From: Gymnorhina tibicen
Taxonomy: Eukaryota; Chordata; Aves; Passeriformes; Artamidae
Direction of reading: 5' to 3'
NCBI GenBank assembly: GCA_013399875.1
Contig: VXAZ01001668.1
Coordinates: forward strand, 1,537,377-1,601,376
Length of the DNA stretch: 64,000 nucleotides
In this document: in pieces, positions 25,561 to 39,800 of the stretch
Layout: every line of letters begins with the position of its first letter
Position numbering within the stretch: position 1 is the stretch's first letter
Translations under genes and position numbers: made by a program
The notes under the pieces: model-generated
Told to the model about the DNA's origin: nothing
Databases searched by the model: none
The model's input: only the letters and a program-made list of their open reading frames with translations

Positions 25561-28500
25561 CTCTCAAATGTTCAGTCTGAGTGTTTGCTATTTGCTACAC
25601 TAAATTATATTGAGTGGCAGACATGAATATGGTTTTCGTCTTTCAGTTTCTTGCAGATCGCTTTTCTTAGGTGTAGTAGATTCCATGGGGCCATTTTGCC
25701 TCAGAGCTTGTCTCAGCTTTTCATCATGTCCAAACAACCTGTCTTGATGGCCACAGGATAAGCCACCTTCCCTCTGAAAATGAAAAGCTAATTTCGGTGC
25801 TAATTTCCCCTGCGCTGGGATATTGCAAACACGTGCCCTCACCATCCTTCATTTTCTCTTTCTGTGGTACTATCCGTCCCAATTCCCTGGGAATCAACGA
25901 GCAAATCTCTCCCTTGGCAAATCTGCAGATGGTCTCAACTAGGCTAACTGCGTGCCAGTTTACATTGGCCAAAGATCTATTCCCTGCCTGACACGGCTGA
26001 AATTACCACTGGGAAAGGGGGTGTGTGACACCACTTGAGCAGACAAAGATCTCGGTGCTGCACCACGCAAGGCAGGAGAAGTTTTGGCCCCAGTTTCTCC
26101 CAGAGGGAGAAAATCAACCACTTAATTTTGGATAGGGCCACAACAGTGAGATTTATAATGTTTCTCACTGAGCTCTACTGGTTTGAGGAAGGACTTTTAT
26201 CATTCTAGGCTGTATTTTCATGGCTCCAAACTTTCACTCAAGCATCCATTAGAGAAGAGTACCTTACAGGGCTGTTAACAAAAACTGCCTGATTTGCCTG
26301 AGCTCTGCTGCCCTGCTGACAGTTTATCAGGTGGTTCTAGAGACCTTTGAGCTTTCCCAGCCTCAGCCACCTGTGCTCCTAAAATGAAGAATTCAGCTGA
26401 TACTTCGGTACACATAATTGATAAATTTTGCAAACCACACATTTCAGATTTTTTAAAGCACCTAAGCTCTAAATCACGATTGTATCCATTTCAGTGGTTT
26501 ATACTTCAGCATTAAAAATAAAAAAATAAAAAATTTGCAGCTGAGTCTGAACCACTGAGTGGAGCTAATCAGTGTGACCACTTGGTGTTACTACAGGTTT
26601 CCTTTCCAATCCCCTCACCTTAATTACTGTCTCACATACCCACTTGTTGCATCCTGCCTTAAATTACTTGTAAATTCTTTGGCACTGGGAATGTTTCCAG
26701 TTAGGCTTTAGCATGCCCCTAAGCACAGCAGTCTGAGTAGGACCTGAGGGACTTCTGTAATAAGAATAATTAGTACTGAAATTGGGATGCTTTGGCCTGA
26801 AGGGGAAAAGCCACAACAGGGAAATTGATTGAGGTGTCTAAAATGGAATCTGTTAAAAAAAAAAAAAATCCCTGAGTGGCATCTCTGAGAGATGATATAA
26901 CATGGTGACAGATCTTTTTGATGTACCAAGTAGAGCACAGTACCAGAGGAAGACAGTTTTGACATGTGCTGCAAATACTTTTGGGCAAGACAACCCTTCT
27001 TTTCTTTAACAGAAGACAGCTGCCTTCTTTACCTTGAATATTCCTCAGATTCCTTGGTGGCATACCAGGTTTGGTAGGACTTTTCATGGTCAAGTCCCAG
27101 CAAAAGTCTGGACACACTGAGAAAATCCCAGTCTGCATGCCCAGTATTTTTCCTCTCTCTAGCTTGAAAGGAGAGTAGACCTTCCACAGGACCCCAAGTT
27201 GTGTAAGAAACGCCATCTTAGCAACTTTTTGAGATTATTGAGGTTGTTTTTTCACAGGTCAGTTTTAACTGGCTTGTGGCAAACTTTGGAACCCACGAGA
27301 TACAAAGGACGGGCTCTAATTTTATAGACCTTGGACATTTTCTTTAGTGCTTTTCTCATATCATTGCAGACTGATCAAAACTCCTGTATTTTTTATAAAC
27401 TGGATACTCTATGAAGTGGTTATCTACCTTGGTTAATCATCTAGATCTCCCTGCAGGCCATTCTTCATTCTTTGCAGCATTGTCTTCAGCAACCCAAAGA
27501 TCTTTGTACAAATTTATCAATTATTTATTAAAAGAGTACTTAAATGAGGTACAACAGATCTAGACACCCAAATTCCTTGCTCATGGAGGTAAACCAAGCT
27601 GTACATACTTCAGTGAGGTCCTGCCTCCTTACACTACTGCTATGTTTGACTGCCAGCCCTGAACTCTTATCAATAAATTATTTTAATGATCGTTTTTACC
27701 TAAGACAATAATTTGAAAATTTCCTGAATACATGCACACACAAAATTGCCACGAGGTTTTACATTTTCATCTTTTATTTCTCATATCCAGTTGAATGCCC
27801 TACATAAATTATTCATTTGTAGCCTTCCTTTGTCCCTTTCTCTTAGTAATATCTTGCTGATGCCAAAGAATAAGATGTGATTCAGCCCTCTGGTGCATGA
27901 AGAGGATGAAGAGGACCCACTGGGGCTGGCTTTAGTCTACCCCCTGTCATTGCAACCTGCTGGGTTTGTGCAAATAAACATAGCTTTGGGGCTAAACCAG
28001 CTAGACTAGGTATTTCCAAGGTAGTACCATATTAATGATCATAAAACACACTTCCTGACTCTGTCCCAAGAGACCTTTTCAGAGCTGTTTTATGAGAGAC
28101 TAGGGAGATCTGTTAATGAGTGAAGTAATTATTACCTGTGGGCACAGATTTAGAACGACTTCATGCTTCAGACTCCAAAAGCGTAAATGTCTTTGTTACA
28201 ACTATGTTGTGTGCAGTAAACAAAAGGGATGCTCACAGAATTACAGATATGGATGTTAGGATGCATAATGCATATTTTTTTTTACATTCAGAAAAAAAAA
28301 ATCACTCAGATAAACAGAAGATTTGGTATCATAAGCTCTTGTAACCAAAAAAAAAAAAAAAAAAAGAAAGTGGAGTAATTTTCCATATAATGAGCATGAT
28401 GAAATCTACAGCATGTTGTTTATTTACAAGCAGACCCAAAATTAAACTACATTTCCTGTTTAATTTGCAGTATTAAGCAAAGGCATAGTATCAGATCCTG

Positions 28501-29132
28501 ATACCACTGTGCTAATTCAGAATGTGCTCGCTTTTGTTTTGTTTCCAATATTTAATTCTTAATGTGATGTTGTGTGCTAATCTGGTATGTTTATAGAGTT
28601 ACGCATGTATTCGTGAGATGATGTTATATAATTATAGTATAATCTGTTTTAATGTAGCCTTTTTACACAGGGCCAGCAGCGTACAAGACTCAAAAATGTC
28701 AGTGGCCATATGACCATCCTGTGCAATATCTTTTGAGGTTTTTTGGGTCTCTTCAAAGAGATTGATAGTGCTCCACCACTGGATAAACTAGATGACAGGG
28801 AGGAGTATAAGGGTTGTGGGTAGCATGGCTTGTACTACTCCTGTTTTCAACTTTCCACAGTCTTTAGGGGGAAAATATAACTCCAAGGAGGTCTTGAAGC
28901 TGCTGCTTTCCCAGGGGCCAGGTGATGCCTGAACATACTGAGAAGCCATGAAGCACAGAGGTACTACACTCACACACTCAGAGGTATGTAAGCCTGTATC
29001 TGTACCCAAAATCCCATAAAGAGAGGGAAAAAACAGATTGAGAATGATTCTTGCTCTTCTTTTTACCTCCTCTCTGTGTTTAGGAGCTTTAGTGAAATTA
29101 TGTGGTTATAATGAAGTGATGTAACATTTTTG
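25561..29132. other. AT-rich gene desert
   Basis: No supportable gene. It includes a 19-base A run near 28,347-28,365 and an enhancer-like block at about 28,400-28,680 with AAATTAAACTACATTTCCTG, TTTAATTTGCAGTATTAAGC and TTCTTAATGTGATG. Nothing else could be named. Confidence 0.6.
28347..28365. repeat. Poly(A) run
   Basis: Nineteen consecutive A bases followed by GAAAG. No retrotransposon body or target-site duplication is visible upstream, so I list it only as a homopolymer. Confidence 0.85.
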
Positions 29133-29314
29133 AGACACTGGAGCAGGTTGCTCAGAGAAGTTATGGATGCTGCATCCCTGTTCAAGGCCAGCCTGGATGG
29201 AGCTCTGAGCAACCTGGTCTAGTGGAAGGTGTCCCTGTCCAATGCAGAAGGTTGGAATGAGATGATCGTTAAGGTCCCTTCCAACCCGAACCATTCCATG
29301 ATTCCATGACTCTG
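29133..29314 (+). mobile_element. CR1 LINE 3' end
   Basis: The sequence starts 'cactggagcaggttgctcagagaag' and continues through 'ggagctctgagcaacctggtctagtgg', 'aatgagatgatcgttaaggtcccttccaaccc', and ends with ATTCCATGATTCCATGACTCTG. This is the characteristic non-coding tail of avian CR1, including its short terminal repeat ATTCCATG. Only the 3' part is present, as is usual for 5'-truncated CR1 insertions. It is inactive. Confidence 0.93.
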
Positions 29315-30339
29315 AGAAGCGCATGCACACACAGGCATGCAAAACTTTATTTCCAGATTCCTCCCGCAAAAGAGAAGATTCAGAGAGGGAATTCTTCCAA
29401 ATCTGTAACAAATGTTGTATTTTCTCCTCTGCGTCCACTTCTCCAAATCCCCCAACAACCATCAGATGATGAAAGAAGGGGAAGGAAGCACCTGGCTTCA
29501 TGAAGCCCACTGTGATCTTGCTCAGGAGGAACTTTCAGGGCTCTCTGCTGTGTTCCCTTAGAGGACAATCTCAGGTATCATCTTCTCTAGCAAGTGGAGA
29601 CCCTTGCATGGGGCCCAGGCAGACTTGAGAAAACCAAGTGGGGAAATGGGTGTTTTCACAGCAGAAAAACTTTTCTTTCTTTTTCTGCAAGTCATTTTCT
29701 CTATTCCCCTTTGGTCTAACTTCAACAGCTGGTGGGTCTGTAATGGTTCCTCCTCAAGAGCCAGGTTTACCTTCTGGTAGTTTGAATAATTGTAATTTAA
29801 AAGTCATTATCAGGTTCTCCTCACCTTTAACACACATGGCCATTACATTCCTACTGGGGTATCCGGTCGGCAGAACGCAAGGAGATCACTGAGGAAGGAA
29901 ACGCTCTTACTTCTGACTAAATGTTTGTAAAAGTCAGTGGTGGCGATCTGAAAAGATTTTAAAAATAACTGTGTCATGGCTTAAGGTTCATTATAAATAC
30001 ATGTGAAGGTCTGAATTGGTCTGGGTACCTGCTTGCAAGCACTCAGTGGTTACAGTTGTCGAGACAGGTAGGGAGCTCATTTAAAGTGTAGCTTAATGCA
30101 ATCAAAAAGTAGAAATGATTTCTTTTTGCAAAGGGAAGATGACTAAAATAACACCTGGAAAACTGATATAAGGGATATCAGAATCTCACTCAAAGCAGCA
30201 AGAAAGGCAATTACCAGATCAACATCGTACAGGAAACACATGGTCTAAATCTTTATTTTTGCTAGAGCTCAACTCCGCTGTGAGATTCTACCCCAAGAGT
30301 TGCATTTTGCTGCTTTGTGGATTTCTGACAGGTTAATTT

Positions 30340-30560
30340 AAGGGAACTTTGGGGCTGGTTTACGGCCAGGTGTGCGATAAACATAAAAGATTTTTCAGTG
30401 TTCTTTAATTCAAAATACCGGCTCAACTAATGCATCCTTGGTGTAAAGCCATTGAAATCAGATATTGTCCAATAAATCAACTTAATTTTACATTCTACAG
30501 TTGTGCAATTGATATTCAACCGACCTAAACTGGATCTCATCTAACTAGCTATTTCGATTC
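30340..30560. promoter_or_regulatory. Candidate non-coding regulatory block
   Basis: Complex, repeat-free sequence containing GCGATAAACATAAAAG, TTCTTTAATTCAAAATACCGG, AATAAATCAACTTAATTTTA and GCAATTGATATTC. These are FOX-like and homeodomain/PBX-like cores close together. No open frame covers the block. Function is inference. Confidence 0.35.
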
Positions 30561-32329
30561 CTGGAAGATTTTCCCTCCTTGAGCAGTATTTCTTATTTTT
30601 GCTGTGGAGTTTACATTTTATACTGGAAAAAAAGAATCAAACGTACAGATATACCCCAGAACCAGCTGGGTCCTAATATCTGTTTACTGAAAACGTGAAA
30701 TTATGCAAGCCCCGATAAAGCTGCTCGTGTAGTTGTGTTTTGGAGTCTTCAGAAATGCAGAACACAGTGAGTACTTGGACAAGGCTTCAATCTTTTTAAA
30801 TGAGAGCCCATACTATGAGAAAACTTTCAAAGCACTTTCATTCCTGAAGTCGTAGTTTATCACTTATGTGCTTTTGTAAACTCTATTATGCATTTGGCTG
30901 CAGCTTGAGTACCTAAATAGGATAAAAATATAACTTTGCTTCTTCCATCTTTTTATTTTACATTTCTTGTTTGGGATTTATATCACAACCACTTGTCTCA
31001 AATAGGAACTAAACTTCTTTTTCTTTTTTTTTCCCCACTAAAAGGTACGAATTCCTGAATGGCAATTTAGCGTGTACACTTCAGGGAAACACTGCATGAC
31101 TTTTCACATGATTTACATTAACCTTTCATTAAAAATGAGAGCGGCTTGGATCCTACTGCATAAGAGCAGCAGAAAGTAAATGATGGTCTCCAGAAGCCGA
31201 ATGGAGAAATGGAGAATTGCGTTTTTATTTGATTTTTTACTCTCTCCTTTTCATATGCTAGGAGTTGTAAGGTAGCTGTCCAGATAACAGGGAAAAGCTG
31301 AGGATCTATGTCAGTTTGGGGAGGTGGACTCACAGGGACTGGGCTGGTCAGAGACGCTCTCTGTTCACATGGTATAAAATCCAGGATTTTAGTGGGAGAA
31401 GGGTTAAATTTTAGAGTTTATCTATGTGAGCCAGGTTGTCTTTTAGCCTGCATACAGTCAGGAGTATGGGGCTACAAGATGTGTTCTTGCCTGTTGGACT
31501 CAACACCAGCACCACTGGTTAAAATCTACAATATTGTCACGCAGAAATCCAAATTAAATAGTGATATTGGTCCCTGCTTGTGTTAAAATCTATGAATACA
31601 TGCCCAATAAATGAAGATCATCTACCATTTAATTTTCAGCAAGATTGGAGCCACAGCAAGGGTGGGACAAGAATAGCATCAAATAAAGGCAAATATTCCT
31701 GAAATCTGCATGCTATTATTTCTACCCAGAAAAAGGGTCTGCAGGTCCAGGATGGTGGTAGTGGGAAAGAACATCTGGCGGCTGGAAGGTAACCAGAAAT
31801 AAGGAACATATGGAAAAAGGGCTGTGGAGAGGCGGGGATGGGGTTGTTTCCAACACCCTGTGTCATAATGCCTAACCCCAGATTTAGTAGGGGCCACTGA
31901 GTGAGTTTGTGTGGTTGCCAGTGCTTTGTGTAGCATTACTGTTGCTTTGTTTTGTTTCTAAGGAGAATTACAATCTGTTACCATATTAAATAAGGGGTTT
32001 GTACATGTGTAGAGATGTGTGCGTTTCTCCTCTGCTTTAAGACATCGTTTTCAGCTTCAGAAGTAATTTTCAGATTCAGAAAGGGTGGGAGAGCCAAGGA
32101 AATGTGATTTGTTTGTCTACATTATCTGGGAACTACATGACTTGCTGTTTCCTAGGGAAAGCTCTGTAATTTGATTGCAGATCTATATTTAAATGTGGGA
32201 GAGAGTCTAAAGGGGACCTGACACCTCCACTGTAAAAACTCAGATAATACAGACTTCAGGAGTTTAGAGTTCAAGGTATTTACATATTGATGTTTTCCAG
32301 CAGTGGTGCAAGCAATCTAACAGCACAGG

Positions 32330-32670
32330 ATTTGCCACCAAACGACTGTTTGGTTCGGGGGTTTTTCAACTCTCATTTAAGTGCGAATTCCTAGATATCT
32401 GAATTTACAAAGGCAGGTCCACTGGATTTCCATTTGCATATTTTTGGCAGCAGTCCACCTCATTAATGCAGGAGAGAATCAGCCAATATTATAAGAAAAA
32501 CACATATGACACTCAAGGGAATTAGAAATATATTGTTAATTTGACGGAGTGTTAATAGGCCCCCTAATGTCACCAGTTTTTCCTAACAGTTGTCTGCAAT
32601 GTTTATTTCTTGTTGGACCAACAAAATCGTGGTTCATATTATAGATGTGAGCTCAGTGATGGTGGCTCTT
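32330..32670. promoter_or_regulatory. Candidate non-coding regulatory block
   Basis: Repeat-free block with a POU/octamer-like CATTTGCATATTTTTGG near 32,431, CTCATTAATGCAGG near 32,459, ATATTGTTAATTTGACGG near 32,530 and AGTGTTAATAGGCCCCCTAATG near 32,548. This density of homeodomain and POU cores is above its surroundings by eye. Enhancer function is inference. Confidence 0.38.
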
Positions 32671-35600
32671 TAAGAAAGATGTGTTCTCCAGTAGGTGTTC
32701 AGCATTTAGTACTCCTCTTCATTTTAATCAAAGAAAAGTCTTTAAGTCAAAGGAGGGAGGAAATCAAACTCTGACTCAAATCTCTCATGTACAAGTAGAT
32801 ATTATTTTTGAATGATGCCTCCTGAGAAACTTTCCATTGACCTCTAAAGCAGAAGGGCTGCAATGGAGCGGTTATCAGGTTTAACTTTTGTGACCCACAG
32901 CTGAAATCATTGTAGACAAGTGGCTACGGGGAGATTAAATTCAGAATGTCCTGTAAGCTGAAAGAAATATGAATCTAAGCAGTGCTCTTTAAGAAGCATT
33001 AAAGAGTGTGTATAGAAACTTAAAATTCTCCTGTGTTAAGTTACTTGGTATTCCTTTTCCATTCCTCATAGATTTATGAAGGACTACACCATTATTTTTG
33101 ACCTTTTCCTACTAAGGGCTGGGAGGTTACAAGTTTTGCTCTGGTAATTACCTATCAGTCTAACAAAGTAACCTTAATTAGTGGAATTTTTTCTTCCCAT
33201 ATATAGGACTGGGGCATGGTGTGAACACATGTTATTATGATTTAACACCTCGTTCAGATCTCATGTATATCCTTTGTCTTCTGCTGTCACCACTGTAATT
33301 AGGCAGCAGAGGTGCAATATATTCAGATTTTTGTCAATACCTGCCCGAAGCTCTAAATGCACGTGTGATAGAAATGAAGGCTAATATGCAAAGAAAAGCT
33401 GTAATGACCATTGTAGACAACCAAGCTCACTGTAGTGAGCTGGCTCTGGTGCACAGCTTTGCTCATGTGATCACTCTGGTTTCATCAAGATGGATTATTG
33501 CTTAGAGAGAGTGGGGTTTTTTTCTTTCATTTTAGCACAAATCTGTTTTATCTTCCCTCAACCTGGCTTTTGATTAGAAGAGGTTCGGAAGTGCTGCAGA
33601 CAATACTTGTATCACATAATCTGTGGATTTCCAACTCGACTTGCACTGATTAACCAACTTCATTATGCACAAATCCCAAGCAGGCAATCCCAAGCATCCC
33701 TGTGCCATGCTCCCTCCCTCCCTCTGTACCTCCAGTTCACCAGGACTTGAGAAAACATTTTCTTGCTGAACACAAGGGAGAATGTCTTCCCTCCTTCCCT
33801 GTCCTTATACATCAGGATACATATACATTATTTTGTGCAAATGTCACAGGAAAAAAAATGAAATTCATCTATGCAACTAAGTATTGCTAGAAATACTCAT
33901 TAGATAAAAGATTGGTTCACACAGTTTCCTAAAATGTTCCATTTCTTTCTTATTTGTTTCCAATCTAGCAATGAGATCTCAGTCCCCAGAGAATTTCTTC
34001 TCCTGATCCCAAGAGCAAAATTTATTCACTTGGAGATTAAAACCCATGCTGCATGACATAGGTAACTAATCACATAACTCAGACACTGACTATCAAATAA
34101 TTTCAGTGAAATCTCTCCACCAAAAGAGAAAAGCAGTACAAAAGCTCTTATGGATGAAATGAGATTTATTTTTCTTAAGTCTGCCAGGAGACAGTCAGAA
34201 AGCAGGAGAAAGGCAAATTTTGCTAAGTTATTTATTGTAAACAACGTGATGGCACCTGCTTTCTTCATCAAGCTTATGCTGTTCAGCAGAGAGCATGAAC
34301 AGCACTCTTAGTCTCTCTTAGTAAGAGACCTGCTTTTATTATCATTTGCACTTTTCCTTCAAGGTTTTGTTTGGCACTATCAGCAACGCTTTACAACTGC
34401 TGCGACAGTGAATAAGTTATTTCTGAGGATCCCCACCGCAACTTCTGTTGTGGAATAACACAACACAATCTCTCACGAAGTCTTTTGCTGTGAGATAAGA
34501 AAGAAATTTTCTTATCTCTTACTTTTTTTTTTTTACCAGCTCATGGGAAACCTTCCTCCAAGCCACCTTAAGGATACAGTTCATTAAAGCTGAAGCTGTG
34601 TACATGGTGAAGAGCCATCTGGGAGGGAAGGGATGGTGCTACAGGACACAGTAGGAGAATGGATGCAGAATACACAGGATGTATATGGTGGGGGAGAGTT
34701 GGAGAAGGATGAGAGGAGCGCTTGGGAATGCAATCTAAGTATCGGGAAAATATAAATTATTGCAAAGCCATACACTGGGCTTCAAATTAAGTTTAAAGAA
34801 AAAATCCTCCTGTTAAAGTCCATGGGTCTTCTTGAAAATAAAGTAGTAATTAGCCTTAACTAGAGTACACATTTTGTAAATAAGCCAAGAAATCACATAA
34901 ATTTTCTAGTTAAAAGTAGACATCCAGATACAAGTGACTTGCCTAACTTCTCGTCATAATCAAGGATGAAAAATAAATACTGCAAGAGCAACCCATCCTA
35001 TCAAAATAAATCTAAAATAATTCAATGAATTGCACCTTACTCTCACCTGATGACTGTGATAATCACGTAGGAGTCAGATTCCATCCAGAAGAACAGCTCA
35101 GAGGAAGATTTCTGTATTTCATGCAGCCAAAACTAGGTGAGAGGGACATCAGCCACATTCCATCAAATTCAGAGGAAAAATAAGCAACAGAGGGAATAAA
35201 TGAAATTTTATATTAATAAAAGACATATCCTCCTTTAAGTCTCTATAGTTTTCAATTTTTTTGTGATATAGTAGTTATAATGCTCAGGAATTGAATGAAA
35301 GGTGAAAACCCTTAATACTATGAATTATCCTTTAACATAATCAAAATTATCACGTTAGCAAAGTTTCAGGAATTATTAAATGCTTCTGTAGCAATGTCTT
35401 TAAGTTTTAATATGCAACATAAAAGTACTAAAAGCCATCTATCCCAGAGGTATATGTTCCTTTACTAGATGCACAAAGGTCAATGTTCTGTAAATATCTA
35501 CTTTACACATTTTTGTCTAAGGAAGACACCGACAGGAGTCTCATCAGGTTAATGTGACAACATATCCGTGTTAAAGGATGCTAAAGGATGCTGTAACAAA

Positions 35601-36743
35601 ATCTTATGTTTAAAATTCAAGAAAAGTAATGTAATTCACAAATCCAAGGCAATAAACCATCTCTGAAGGTAAAAATGCAAGATGATTTCTTCTTTTCTGC
35701 TGGTTCCTGTGCAAGTGGCAATGTATTTATTTTATTTTCCCCAATAGGCTTCCTTGCCAGAAGGGAAGATACATGGCTGAAAGCTGCACAGGAGGATAGG
35801 CTTTTGCAACTTTATTCCTGTACAAATCATCTGGCTATAATGGGACTTCAAAAATATATTCATTTTTGTGTACATTTCTATGGTATCCACCATACAATTT
35901 TCAATACTGTGCACAAACTAATGCAGACCTAGGCAGGGCTCAATTCTTACTCTGATTTCTACCAGTGCAACACTGACTTCAATGTGCTTATTTCAGATTT
36001 TCTCTAAAGGAATTGAAATTGGAGGCAGACTTCTCTTTGAGCAGCACTCAGAGCTATGTAGTTCAGCAGAATTTACTCCGTTTCTATTAGCACTTATTCA
36101 AAGTTGGCCACAAGTGTCAAATGAAGCTCCCATTTACAGAAATCAAGGTACTTAATTAAAATCTTACCAATAAAAATGGGATTTTCCATTGTGTAATTGG
36201 AAGTCCAGATACTTAATCCTACTTAAAAATAACAAGTGCTCACACTTTTAAATCAATAAGTGCCCTTTTTATTTTACTTTCAATAGTGTGTGAACAGTAA
36301 GCTCCCTATGGTTTTAACCACTGAATTCTTATAATTTAAATGTTTTTGAACTTCTGGTGAATGTTCATATTTGTTTTTGACTTTGAATTTGATTATGTCG
36401 TTTATACTGTGCTGTCCCCAGAGCCTTGTCGGGGTAGGGAAGTTTCCTTTAGAAATCAAGATTTCCTCAGGATTAATAAATGAAAGTAGGCTGCATCTTT
36501 TTAAACTAATGCTGGGAAATATCTAATTTGCCAAGTCACTTGAACCAGCAGTTCAGGATCAAATCTGGAGGGTTGGATACTGCTTTTCTACCTGGCCATC
36601 CAAGGCAAACAATGGATCAGAGGGTGCCTAAGGATGATTTAGAGTCTGTGCAACAGCAGCTGTAGAGCATCATGGAGAACACCTCTATCATGGAGATACA
36701 GACTTCAGACTCTCTTTTTACAGTGGGAATCTACATCTCATGC

Positions 36744-36830
36744 CCTAATTTGACAGATGGAGAAACTGAGCTGTGGAGGATGGGGTAAGATGTATCTCAG
36801 GTGATGCAGCAGGACAGTGGCAGGTCTCTG
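36744..36830 (+). repeat. MIR/L2-like ancient repeat relic
   Basis: The stretch reading TTTGACAGATGGAGAAACTG, then 'agctgtggaggatggggtaagatgtatctcaggtgatgcagcagg', then ACAGTGGCAGG keeps the order of the MIR/L2 motif series: a gap-rich 'acagatgaggaaactgagg', then 'gttaag', then 'gcccaggtcacacagc', then 'agtggcag'. It is old and diverged. The family cannot be fixed by eye. Confidence 0.55.
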
Positions 36831-39800
36831 TGAAGCCCCCAGGGCTACATCCAGTAGGTCAGGCTACCTAAAAAATAATTTATCATGGCCTCAGACTCCA
36901 CAGCTGCCTTTCAGGAAGCAGACAAGACACTGAAAAGTCAATCATTTCTGTGGAAGACACATATTTTGACCAGTGAGAGCTCCAAGTACTGAAAGACCAA
37001 CCCATCACTGTGTTATAACAATTACACAATTCATTCCCAAATTGACAGCCATGAGGGTGCTCACTGAGTTTCCTGAGGTGCTATAGAGACTTATGAAATG
37101 ATTGGGAAAGCATTTATTTAGACATTGTTTAAACAGGACCCTCTGGGAATTCTTTTTAATATAAGCAGAAACTAATAGGGAACTTATCCAATTTGGTGGG
37201 GTACTGTGCAGGGACTGGTGTGTACTTACATGTTCAAATTAAATTGCCTTTCTGCTTGTTCTGCATACCAGGCCAGCCATGAATCATTGTCTTTGAATAA
37301 TTTTATCTGCAGTTTGAGATCATTGTGCTGTGCTGGATTACTGTGGACAGAGTATTTTTTAATCGCTGCTGAGGTGCAGGTGGAACAAAAGGAGACATCT
37401 CAGGAGTCTTGTGACACTCACCTTGTTGCATCTGAAGGCAAAAAAGTCTGTGAGGTTCTTCTTTGTGGAGAATTTCCTCCTCTCCACAGACCACCATAGG
37501 TTTTGGCAGAGTCACATGCCATTTGGCAGGATTCGTGAGGGTTAGAGAACTGCCAGGCCTTCCTTTGCCAGGGAATAAAACTGATCCAAGCTTTAAAGGA
37601 GTCAGTTGAGAGTGTTCCCATGGATTCTGAGAGCTTTAGAGCAAGCCTAGGTCAGGGATGATGCACCATAATGAAGCATTTCTAAGCAGTAAGCACAGGC
37701 TTGTACCCACTGCACCCAGAGAAGCAGTTTGGTTACACTGGGTCAGATTCAAATACTGGCAGGAGCCACTGAGGTGTCCTTTCCTTTCTCTCTCTCTCTG
37801 GAGCTTTCATTTTTAGGATCACTGGGACATTTCACCTGACATGGAAATAGGAGCACACAGCTGAGCGCAATTGCGGGGACCTCTGTGACTCACATAAGCT
37901 CTTCTAGACCTGTTTATTCTCCTGCTGATACACAGACCCTGTCAAAATGGACACTGGGCTGTCTCTGGCCTAGTGACCTCTGTTCCCAATGTGAGTGGGA
38001 ATGAGGCCCTGCACTCCATCCTCCAAAGCCTGGGCAACAGCACAAATTGACCAACAGTATGATGTGCCTCTCAGAGATACAAACTTTTAGTGGTGTGGTT
38101 TAGGGGCTTTGGAGGTGCCCAGTGCTGTTTACCCCAGAGATATTTGTCCAATTTTTAATAATTCTCGTGACTAGATAGATTGGATATTACATTTCAAAAC
38201 TCTATTCATCCTCTACACCTGCTTGCAGTGTTCAACATACGGTAATGAGCTAGAGACTTCACTAAAACAAAACCTGTGAGAGTCCTTGTCAACTGCCCAG
38301 AATAAAGTTACCTAAATACAGTGCCTGTTTTCAGGCTCCTTTCAAAAGGATGGGCAGTCATCCTTGGAGATAACTAAACTGTAAGGTTTCAGGTCTTGTA
38401 AAGATGTTTAACTCTCCGGAAATTAGGCAGCATTAAACCCTGAGTCAGAGTTAAAATCCCTTTTTCTTTCTATCCACAAGCCAAACTGTGTGCAGTGTTC
38501 CTAGTCTACGATCCTGCTCCAAGAGGAGTCTGTTTACAGCAGACACAACACAAACCACAACCACCACTTAGCTGATAGGATCAAAACTATGAGTATAAGA
38601 ATAGCTGTCATGTTCTTATTCTAATTATTATCCACTTTCCCTAGTTCCCTCCAGAGATTTGAGACTTGTTTGTTGCAGCAGACATATCTAATATTAATCT
38701 TTAGGTAGTCAGTAGAATAATTTGCAGCATTCATTAAAAAGTCTCACCTTATGGATTACTAAAAAGCATCCATGCTTCTGCTAATGAGCCCCAGTAGTGC
38801 AATACTTTACATATTTTATGGCCAGACAATTATGTGATGTCTTGTTTTTATAGTCAATCTGAAAATAAATTGTTTCAGACAGAGAGATAGTAGCCAACAT
38901 GAGAGAAGTCAGCACTGGGAAATCTTGCCTCCTGAGTTGCTGAGTTATAACTGTGAAGAGATGACACATTTCCAAAGCATTCTTTTATTATTTCTAAAAT
39001 CCTGCAGCCCACAAAAAATGTCTGTTATTCACACTTAGGATAAAGCATGATAAACGCAAAGAAAAAGAAGCCAGGGAATTTCAGAAATAAACTGTTCCTT
39101 CATGGAATGTTTTTTTTAACTTTGTTTTTAAACAGGTTTCATCTGAAAATAATACAGATATTTAACACTTGTCTACTTAAGGTGATCACAGAATCTGTAT
39201 TTCATCTATAAGTAGATGGTAAAATCATTCAGCTCTCAAAAAAAACCAGCATTCAGTATTAAGTATTTGCTCATATTGAAATGGTTCCCTCCATGAAGAG
39301 CCACTAATTTACATAAAGATTCACCCATTTGACCTCTCATTCATCCAAGAAAAAGTATTTACTTCAGTTCCAAGATGTCTTTGAGAAACAACATGCTGTT
39401 CTTTTATTTTCCCTGTTATTCTGGGTTTCTCATTTCTCCCTTTTGTCTTTGTCCTTTCAAAATATTAGTAAAGCAAATCCATCATGAGTGGTGGCAGCTC
39501 AGGTGTCTGGCACTGGCCTGCCCGTGTGTGTCAGCATAGCCCTGGAGGGACCACCTTGAGGCATCCGGGAATAATTCACTCTCAGTGCCCATTAAATCTT
39601 TAGCCTCTCCTTGGAGGCTGCAACAAGGGTGCCAATTAATGTCAATTGTCACCGTGGTTTGTGTGGCTGGGACACCTGCCCACGGGGGGCTGAGCAGAGA
39701 TCCCCAGCAGCACTTGTCTGTGGTGCTCCAGTGTATGAAAGATTTCACAGGTGAGGAAGCAGCACTGACTCATCACAAGTTTCATTCATTGCTGACAAGA

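Larger units (their letters stand above)
29315..36743. other. AT-rich gene desert
   Basis: No supportable gene. Two sub-blocks have enhancer-like texture and are listed separately (30,340-30,560 and 32,330-32,670). A tandem of TAAAGGATGC occurs twice at about 35,571-35,590. A short CACTGACTTCAATGTGC near 35,968 resembles the core of the inverted-repeat relics. Open frames are short and unconvincing. Confidence 0.6.

Noticed and set aside
28347..28365. Poly(A) run as a possible processed pseudogene or SINE tail
   Set aside because: No recognisable gene or SINE body upstream and no flanking duplication seen.
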